Shown in pieces: positions 58,879 through 64,000 of a stretch of 64,000 nt of DNA. The translations under genes and the position numbers were made by a program. Position 1 is the first letter of the stretch, and each line of letters begins with the position of its first letter. The notes below the pieces were generated by a model. That model had not been told where the DNA came from. It saw nothing but the letters and a program-made list of their open reading frames with translations, and made no database searches. The DNA comes from Loktanella atrilutea (GTDB lineage: Bacteria; Pseudomonadota; Alphaproteobacteria; Rhodobacterales; Rhodobacteraceae): contig NZ_FQUE01000002.1 in assembly GCF_900128995.1 (NCBI RefSeq), forward strand, positions 62,001 through 126,000, in the 5' to 3' direction.

Positions 58879-59976
58879 TCAGGTGTTGAACAGGAAATGC
58901 AGGACGTCGCCGTCCTTGACCGTATAAGTTTTGCCCTCGGCCCGCATCTTGCCGGCCTCCTTCGCCGCCTGCTCGCCCCCGAGGGTGACGAAATCATCGT
59001 AACCGATGGTCTCAGCCCGGATGAATCCGCGCTCGAAATCGCCGTGGATGACGCCCGCCGCCTTGGGTGCAGAAGTGCCCGCGTTGATCGTCCAGGCGCG
59101 CGCTTCCTTGGGGCCGACGGTGAAGTAGGTCTGCAGGTGCAGCAGCGCGTAGCCCGCGCGGATCAGCCGGTCGAGACCCGCCTCCGCCAGCCCCATTTCG
59201 CTCAGGAACATCTCCGCCTCCTCGGCGTCGAGCTGGCTGATCTCCTCCTCGATCCGGGCAGAGATCACGACGGTGGAATTGCCTTCCGCCTCCGCCATGG
59301 CACGCACCCGCTCGGACTGGGCGTTGCCGGTGGCAGAGGCCTCCTCCTCGACGTTGCAGACGTAAAGCACGGGCTTGGTCGTCAGCAGCTGCAGCATCCG
59401 CCAGGCCTTGGCGTCCTCGGGGTCGACCGCGACCGTGCGGGCGGGCTTGCCGTCCTCCAGCACCGCCTGTGCCGCCTCCAGCAGACGCACCTGCTGGCCC
59501 GCCTCCTTGTCGCCGCCACGCACCTTGCGCTGCAGGTTGGCCAGCCGCTTCTCGATGCTTTCGAGGTCCGCCAGCATCAGTTCCGTCTCGATCACGGCAG
59601 CGTCCGACACCGGATCGACACGACCCTCGACATGGGTGATGTCGTCGTCCTCGAAACAGCGCAGCACATGGGCGATGGCGTCGCATTCGCGGATGTTGGC
59701 GAGGAACTGGTTACCCAGACCTTCGCCCTTCGAAGCGCCCTTCACCAGACCCGCGATGTCGACGAAGGTCATCCGCGTCGGAATGATCTGCTTGGACCCG
59801 GCGATCTGCGCCAGCCTGTCGAGGCGCGCATCCGGCACCGCCACGTCGCCCACATTGGGTTCGATCGTGCAGAACGGAAAGTTCGCGGCCTGTGCCGCGG
59901 CAGTGCGCGTCAGCGCGTTGAACAGCGTCGACTTGCCGACGTTCGGCAGCCCGACGATCCCCATCTTGAAGCCCAT
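58879..59976 (-). CDS. ychF: Ribosome-binding ATPase YchF
   Basis: A 365-residue Obg-family ATPase. P-loop GLPNVGKSTLFNAL near residues 9-22, DIAGLVKGASKGEGLGN near 69-85, the NVEEE stretch near 206-211 in the NKxD place (YVCNVEEEA), giving ATP over GTP preference, and the TGS-type C-terminus (TYTVKDGDVLHFLFNT). Involved in stress and ribosome function. Alone in its unit; behind it are tandem hairpins. Confidence 0.95.
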   Translation of the reverse strand: MGFKMGIVGLPNVGKSTLFNALTRTAAAQAANFPFCTIEPNVGDVAVPDARLDRLAQIAGSKQIIPTRMTFVDIAGLVKGASKGEGLGNQFLANIRECDAIAHVLRCFEDDDITHVEGRVDPVSDAAVIETELMLADLESIEKRLANLQRKVRGGDKEAGQQVRLLEAAQAVLEDGKPARTVAVDPEDAKAWRMLQLLTTKPVLYVCNVEEEASATGNAQSERVRAMAEAEGNSTVVISARIEEEISQLDAEEAEMFLSEMGLAEAGLDRLIRAGYALLHLQTYFTVGPKEARAWTINAGTSAPKAAGVIHGDFERGFIRAETIGYDDFVTLGGEQAAKEAGKMRAEGKTYTVKDGDVLHFLFNT

Positions 59977-60103
59977 GACGCATCTTCCCCATCTGAATTC
60001 CGCCGGGGCATACCCGCGACACCGGGTCCGCGCAAGCCAAAGGCTTTGGCGCGGCCCGTCCCCATGCTAACATGCCGCGACACTTCGGCACAGGAGGATC
60101 CCC

Positions 60104-60514
60104 ATGCAACCCGTCCCCTACCTCTTCTTCCATGGCACCTGCGAAGAGGCCTTCCTCTTCTACGCCTCCGTCTTCGGCACCGCACCGCAGTTCATGCGCG
60201 TGAAAGGCTCGCCGATGGAGACGCATCTACCGCCCGAGGCCGCGAACGGCATCATGCACGCGCACCTCGACATCGGCAGCGGCGCGATCAACGGGTCCGA
60301 CGACCTGTCGCCCACCCCCGGCCCCGCGATGGCCGGCTGCAACGTGATGATCAGCCTGCCCGACGTCGACACCGCCCGCGCGCATTTCGACAGGCTTTCC
60401 GACGGGGGCGAGGTGCGCATGCCGTTCGAGCCGCAGTTCTGGACTCCCGGCTTCGGCGCCTTCACCGACCGCTTCGGCATCCGCTGGATGGTCTCCACCG
60501 ACGCGGAGGGCTGA
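60104..60514 (+). CDS. VOC-family protein (PhnB-like), first copy
   Basis: A 136-residue glyoxalase-fold protein behind AGGAGG. PYLFFHGTCEEAFLFYASVFG near residues 5-25 (read in parts) and a C-terminal FGAFTDRFGIRWMVST match the PhnB/3-demethylubiquinone-like VOC group. The second copy starts two bases later, so they may pair as a heterodimer. Function unknown. Confidence 0.85.
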   Translation: MQPVPYLFFHGTCEEAFLFYASVFGTAPQFMRVKGSPMETHLPPEAANGIMHAHLDIGSGAINGSDDLSPTPGPAMAGCNVMISLPDVDTARAHFDRLSDGGEVRMPFEPQFWTPGFGAFTDRFGIRWMVSTDAEG

Positions 60515-60516
60515 CC

Positions 60517-60936
60517 GTGGGGACGATGCCCTACCTGCATTTCCGTGGCGATTGCGCCGCGGCGCTGCGCTTCTACGCCGATCTGATGGGCGGCACCGAT
60601 CTGCAGATGATGCCCTACAGCGCATCGCCCGACGCACCGGCCGACTGGCAGGCAAGCGACCGGATCATGCACGGCCAGGTCACGCTGGGCGACGGGGTGC
60701 TGATGGCCTCCGACTTTCCGCCGGGACAGGCCGGCGACGCGCAGGCCGCGGTCAGCATCATGCAGACCTTCGACACCGAAGCGCAGGGTCGCGCCGTCTT
60801 CGACGGACTGGCGGCAGAGGGTGACGTCATCACGCCCTTCGGGCCGACGTTCTTCAGCCCCGGCTTCGGCATGCTGCGCGACCGGTTCGGCACGCACTGG
60901 ATCGTCACCGGCGGACGCGCGCCGCAGCGGCAATAA
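60517..60936 (+). CDS. VOC-family protein (PhnB-like), second copy
   Basis: A 139-residue relative of the preceding gene. GTG at 60517 lies six bases after GGAGGG (60505-60510); the ATG at 60526 is too far. [21 protein letters not shown] near residues 5-25 (in parts), [16 protein letters not shown] near 50-65, and [16 protein letters not shown] at the end. The tandem pair probably arose by duplication. The much longer open frame upstream of it is a shadow of ychF. Confidence 0.85.
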   Translation: MGTMPYLHFRGDCAAALRFYADLMGGTDLQMMPYSASPDAPADWQASDRIMHGQVTLGDGVLMASDFPPGQAGDAQAAVSIMQTFDTEAQGRAVFDGLAAEGDVITPFGPTFFSPGFGMLRDRFGTHWIVTGGRAPQRQ

Positions 60937-60941
60937 GGCGA

Positions 60942-61127
60942 TCAGGCGGTGCGGTTCCGCCCTTCGTAGATCAGGATCCAGGCCAGGATCACGAACATCG
61001 GGTGGGTCAGACCGCCGCTCAGCAGGATGGCCGGGATCCAGACCAGAAAGGTGATGATGGCCGAGATCGGACGACCTGCGAACAGGATCGAAAGAGGCGG
61101 GAGCAACAGGGCGAGGATGTAATTCAT
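60942..61127 (-). CDS. Pmp3/YqaE-family small membrane protein
   Basis: A 61-residue two-helix membrane protein of the UPF0057 (Pmp3) family: [14 protein letters not shown] near residues 5-18 and a [21 protein letters not shown] hairpin. Family members are stress-induced and affect membrane potential or salt tolerance in eukaryotes. No EcfG-type promoter was seen before it. It converges with the VOC gene. Confidence 0.85.
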   Translation of the reverse strand: MNYILALLLPPLSILFAGRPISAIITFLVWIPAILLSGGLTHPMFVILAWILIYEGRNRTA

Positions 61128-61226
61128 GCCCCTGATATGGGCGCGGCCCGGCGGATTTCAATTCCGCCCCATTGCATTTGCGCGGCCCATCGCCCAGAAA
61201 CGCCGCGACCGCTGAAGGATCGCGCC

Positions 61227-62018
61227 ATGTCCCGTATCGACGCCAAATTCGCCGACCTGACCGCCCGTGGCCGCAAGGCCTTCGTGGCCTATGTCATGGC
61301 GGGCGATCCGAACTACGACACCAGCCTTGCCATCGTGAAGGGTCTGCCGGCGGCGGGCGTGGACATCATCGAACTCGGCCTGCCCTTTACCGATCCGATG
61401 GCCGACGGCACCACGATCCAATTGGCGGGCCAGCGGGCGCTGGCGGGCCACATGACGCTCGACCGGACCCTGTCCATCGCCCGCGCCCTGCGCGAAACCG
61501 ACGACACCACCCCGATCGTGCTGATGGGCTACTACAACCCGATCTATTCCCGCGGCGTCGACCTGTTCCTGCAGCAGGCGCAGGAGGCCGGGATCGACGG
61601 CCTCATCGTCGTCGACCTCCCGCCGGAGGAGGACGACGAGCTGTGCCTGCCCGCGCAGGCGGCGGGCCTGAACTTCATCCGCCTCGCCACGCCCACGACC
61701 GACGACAGGCGCCTGCCCAAGGTGCTGACCAATACCTCGGGCTTCCTCTACTACGTCTCGGTCACCGGCATCACCGGCACGGCCGCCGCCCAGACCGCCG
61801 ACGTCGCCCCCGAGGTCGCCCGCATCAAGAGTCATACCAACCTGCCCGTCATCGTGGGCTTCGGCATCAAGACGCCAGAGGCCGCCCGCGCTATCGCGCA
61901 GGTCGCGGACGGCGCCGTCGTCGGATCGGCCATCGTGGAAAAGATCGGCGCGGGCGAATCCGTCGCCGACGTCCTCGCCTTCGTCAAGACTCTCGCCGAC
62001 GGCTGCCACGGCGCCTGA
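61227..62018 (+). CDS. trpA: Tryptophan synthase alpha chain
   Basis: A 263-residue TIM-barrel enzyme cutting indole-3-glycerol phosphate. The signature region is [20 protein letters not shown] near residues 49-68 with catalytic Glu and Asp. [26 protein letters not shown] and [12 protein letters not shown] follow. Start at ATG 61227 behind AAGGA. trpB is not in the window. Confidence 0.96.
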   Translation: MSRIDAKFADLTARGRKAFVAYVMAGDPNYDTSLAIVKGLPAAGVDIIELGLPFTDPMADGTTIQLAGQRALAGHMTLDRTLSIARALRETDDTTPIVLMGYYNPIYSRGVDLFLQQAQEAGIDGLIVVDLPPEEDDELCLPAQAAGLNFIRLATPTTDDRRLPKVLTNTSGFLYYVSVTGITGTAAAQTADVAPEVARIKSHTNLPVIVGFGIKTPEAARAIAQVADGAVVGSAIVEKIGAGESVADVLAFVKTLADGCHGA

Positions 62019-62025
62019 CCGCCAT

Positions 62026-62084
62026 CCTCGCTTTTTCCGGAAATACTCCTGGGGAGGTGCGCAGCACCGGGGGCAGCGCCCCCT
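62026..62084. repeat. Rhodobacteraceae-type intergenic repeat, copy 2
   Basis: CCTCGCTTTTTCCGGAAATACTCC followed by GGGGAGGTGC, GCAGCACCGG and GGGCAGCGCCCCC. The first 23 bases are near-identical to copy 1 at 38241. It directly follows trpA and precedes a terminator hairpin. Confidence 0.68.
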
Positions 62085-62086
62085 CT

Positions 62087-62108
62087 CCGATTTTTCTGGA
62101 AAAATCGG
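62087..62108. terminator. Terminator hairpin between trpA and the def cluster
   Basis: CCGATTTTT (62087-62095), loop CTGG, AAAAATCGG (62100-62108). T and A runs on both sides allow use in both directions. Identical in inverted orientation to 58816-58837. Confidence 0.7.
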
Positions 62109-62603
62109 CTAGCGCCCCAGCTTCGCCGCCCGCCGCAGCAGCATGTCGCGCTTCAGCTTCGTCAGCCGGTCGAAATACATCCGACCCGCAAGGTGATCGA
62201 TCTGGTGCTGCACGCTGACCGCCCAGAGGCCGACGAAATCCCGCTCGACCCATGCGCCGTCCGCATCCATGAACCGCACCGTCACGGCGCGCGGCCGCTT
62301 CACGACGGCGCCGACACCGGGCAGGCAGGGACTCGCTTCCTCGTGGTCGCGGAATTCGACGCTGGCGTGCAGGATCTCCGGGTTCGCCATCCGCACCGCC
62401 TGCCCCCGCGCGGTGCTGGCATCGATTACCGCCAGCCGCAGCGGCACGCCCAGTTGCACGGCGGCCAGACCGACGCCCGGCATCGCCTCCATCACCGCGA
62501 TCATCTCGGCCCAGATGGCGCGGACCTCGTCGGTGATCGCCTCTACATCACGGGCCGTGGTGCGCAACGCCGGATGGGGCCAGCGCAGGACCGCGCGCGT
62601 CAC
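62109..62603 (-). CDS. Peptide deformylase-like protein with degenerate active site
   Basis: A 164-residue deformylase relative, third of three overlapping genes (GTGA overlap at 62600-62603). GVGLAAVQLGVPL near residues 43-55 is motif 1. In motif 2 the sequence HEEASPCLPGVGAVV aligned with the other copies puts Ser where the metal Cys should be, and motif 3 is QHQIDHLAG, with Gln for the catalytic Glu. It is therefore probably not a deformylase; it may bind formyl peptides or ribosomes or do something else. Start is the GTG in the overlap. Confidence 0.8.
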   Translation of the reverse strand: MTRAVLRWPHPALRTTARDVEAITDEVRAIWAEMIAVMEAMPGVGLAAVQLGVPLRLAVIDASTARGQAVRMANPEILHASVEFRDHEEASPCLPGVGAVVKRPRAVTVRFMDADGAWVERDFVGLWAVSVQHQIDHLAGRMYFDRLTKLKRDMLLRRAAKLGR

Positions 62604-63058
62604 GGCAGGGTCGCGTAATCGGTGCAAAGGATGCCGTCCAGATGATCGCGCTCGTGCTGCACGATCACGGCCTCGGTGCCAGAGAAGGTCTCCTCCTGCA
62701 CGGTCCCCGCCAGATCCTGCCAGCGCAGCGTCACCCACTCCGGCCGATCCACCGTCACGGCGATGCGCGGGATCGACAGGCAGGCCTCCTCGTGCGTCGC
62801 CAGCCCCTCGGACTGCGCCACGATCTCGGGGTTCACGCAGATCCGCGGACTTCGGTCGCCGGTCTTCCATGTCGCGTCCATGACGAACAGCCGCCGCGCC
62901 ACGCCGATCTGCGGCGCGGCCAGTCCCCGCCCGGGGGCGGCATACATCGCGGCGAACATCTCCTCCGTCAGCGCGGCAAGGTCCGCGTCGAACGCCGTCA
63001 CCGGCGCACAGACCGCGCGCAGCACGTCGTGCGGCACGGTCAGGATCGGCCGCGTCAC
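62600..63058 (-). CDS. def: Peptide deformylase, second copy
   Basis: A 152-residue deformylase with an intact active site: GRGLAAPQIGVARRL near residues 43-57, THEEACLSIPRIAV near 88-101 with the metal Cys, QHERDHLDG near 134-142 with two metal His and the catalytic Glu. GTG start at 63058 overlaps the first def stop. Removes the formyl group from new proteins. Shorter than the first copy at the C-terminus. Confidence 0.9.
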   Translation of the reverse strand: MTRPILTVPHDVLRAVCAPVTAFDADLAALTEEMFAAMYAAPGRGLAAPQIGVARRLFVMDATWKTGDRSPRICVNPEIVAQSEGLATHEEACLSIPRIAVTVDRPEWVTLRWQDLAGTVQEETFSGTEAVIVQHERDHLDGILCTDYATLP

Positions 63059-63576
63059 GCCCGCGCCCTCTCGCGCTTCAGCTTCTGCATCTTGCGGGTG
63101 ATCATCTGCCGCCGCAGCGGCTTCAGGTAATCGATGAAGAGCTTGCCATCCAGATGGTCGATCTCGTGCTGCACGCAGGTCGCCCAAAGGCCGTCGAACC
63201 GCTCCGACTGCGTCTCTCCTTCCAGATCCATCCAGCGCACCTCGACCTCGGCCGGGCGCTCGACGTCCGCGTATTGCTCCGGGATCGACAGGCAGCCCTC
63301 CTCGTAGGTGTTCAGCGCCTCGCTGGCCCAGGTCACTTCGGGGTTCAGCAGCACCATCGGCCGCGCCGCCTGCGTCTCGTCCTTCACGCAGTCCATCACC
63401 AGCAGCCGGGTCATCACGCCGACCTGCGGGGCGGCCAGCCCGATGCCCGGGGCGTGGTACATCGTTTCCAGCATGTCGCTGGCCAGTGTCCGCACCTCCT
63501 CCGTCACGGCGGTCACGGGGTCGGCGACCTTCTTCAGGCGGGGGTCGGGATGGATCAGGATGGGGCGCAGTGTCAT
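63055..63576 (-). CDS. def: Peptide deformylase, first copy
   Basis: A 173-residue canonical deformylase: GIGLAAPQVGVMTRL near residues 44-58, YEEGCLSIPEQYADV near 91-105, QHEIDHLDG near 136-144, and a basic C-terminal helix (RRQMITRKMQKLKRERARA) typical of full-length enzymes. First gene of the three-gene unit and likely the main housekeeping deformylase. Confidence 0.95.
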   Translation of the reverse strand: MTLRPILIHPDPRLKKVADPVTAVTEEVRTLASDMLETMYHAPGIGLAAPQVGVMTRLLVMDCVKDETQAARPMVLLNPEVTWASEALNTYEEGCLSIPEQYADVERPAEVEVRWMDLEGETQSERFDGLWATCVQHEIDHLDGKLFIDYLKPLRRQMITRKMQKLKRERARA

Positions 63577-63691
63577 GCCCCCGATCTAGCCGCTGTCCCG
63601 CCCCTTGCCAAGACGTGCCGCGATTTTCGCCTTGGCACCCGGACCCGTCCTGCTAGGGTCGCCCCCGATCCCAGTCAGCAGGTACCCCAAG

Positions 63692-64000
63692 ATGAGTTTC
63701 GATGCCCCCGTGAACCGCCGCGACACCCACTGCGTCAAGTGGGACGGCATGCAGTCCGCCTATGGCGTCAGCCCCGAGGACGGCATCCCGATGTGGGTCG
63801 CGGACATGGAATTCCGCGCCCCCGACGTCATCCAGGACGCGGTGCAGGCGATGCGCGACCACGGCGTCTACGGCTACTTCGGCAACCCCGTGCCCTATAC
63901 CGACGCGATCCGCTGGTGGATGCAGACCCGCCACGGGTGGGAGGTCGCGGCCGACGCGATCTTCACCACCCACGGCCTCGTCAACGGCACCGGCCTCTGC
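63692..64000 (+). CDS. PLP-dependent aminotransferase / cystathionine beta-lyase (PatB/MalY type), N-terminal part
   Basis: ATG at 63692 opens a frame running to the window end (103 codons). FDAPVNRRDTHCVKWDGM followed by GIPMWVADMEFRAPDVI and the GVYGYFGNPVPYTDAI segment are typical of the MalY/PatB class, which breaks down cystathionine. The catalytic Lys lies outside the window, so only the N-terminal domain can be judged. It is divergent from the def cluster. Confidence 0.85.
   Translation, partial: MSFDAPVNRRDTHCVKWDGMQSAYGVSPEDGIPMWVADMEFRAPDVIQDAVQAMRDHGVYGYFGNPVPYTDAIRWWMQTRHGWEVAADAIFTTHGLVNGTGLC

Noticed and set aside
1-64000. CRISPR arrays, insertion sequences, rRNA, integrase
   Set aside because: No regular direct repeats with spacers, no transposase or recombinase sequence, and no rRNA-like sequence were recognised in the window.

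Overview
The window looks like a GC-rich alphaproteobacterial chromosome of the Rhodobacteraceae (Roseobacter/Paracoccus type) carrying the right-hand part of a P2-like prophage. Reasons: a membrane-anchored CycM-type cytochrome c, three tandem overlapping peptide deformylase genes, a complete yejABEF transporter, several GGAAC-N16/17-CGTT (EcfG-type) promoters, a short SRP RNA, a VPLPA-CTERM protein, and the C/G-rich intergenic repeat familiar from this family.

Region 1 (1 to about 20.05 kb) is prophage. Genes run left to right in P2 order: W (partial), J, I, a fibre-type protein, a fibre-associated protein, a DUF1353 protein, sheath FI, tube FII, E, E', tape measure T, U, X, D. Behind D lie two small appendage-type proteins, a lysis region (holin-like membrane proteins and a PG-binding plus cysteine-amidase endolysin), a DUF6527 protein, a 22-residue membrane micropeptide and a 1406-residue tail-spike-like protein with an SGNH-like C-terminal region. 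The right edge holds cargo that does not look structural: a VPLPA-CTERM exported protein, a secreted SNase-like nuclease, an AT-richer sulfotransferase and a small hypothetical protein. A strong terminator at 20011-20048 closes the region. No integrase, capsid or terminase gene is in the window, so these must lie to the left if the prophage is complete.

Region 2 (20.2-28.7 kb) is a stress/redox island: zinc alcohol dehydrogenase and large-subunit catalase (divergent), an FdhF/YdeP-type molybdoenzyme with FdhD, a DUF2383 protein, a small membrane protein and gluconokinase. EcfG-type promoters precede four of the transcription units, so this block reads as part of the general stress regulon.

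Region 3 (28.9-41.9 kb) holds rpe-gph-FAD oxidase-MFS, the divergent heme genes hemC/hemE, a PaiB-like protein, a cell-wall hydrolase lipoprotein, phoX behind a three-repeat Pho box, hemF, a small lipoprotein, an SDR, an RsmC-like methyltransferase and clpS.

Region 4 (42-52.7 kb) holds a copper-handling cassette (DUF2946-like, PCuAC, Sco), a D-Ala-D-Ala carboxypeptidase with a SPOR domain, an AEC transporter, yejABEF and cycM.

Region 5 (52.8-64 kb) is housekeeping: pheA, SRPBCC protein, nudC, a CpdB-like phosphoesterase, SRP RNA, rsgA, a CX5R phosphatase, ychF, two VOC proteins, a Pmp3 protein, trpA, three def genes and the start of a patB/malY-type aminotransferase. Three convergent pairs share a CTAG stop overlap. 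No CRISPR array, tRNA, rRNA or insertion sequence was seen.
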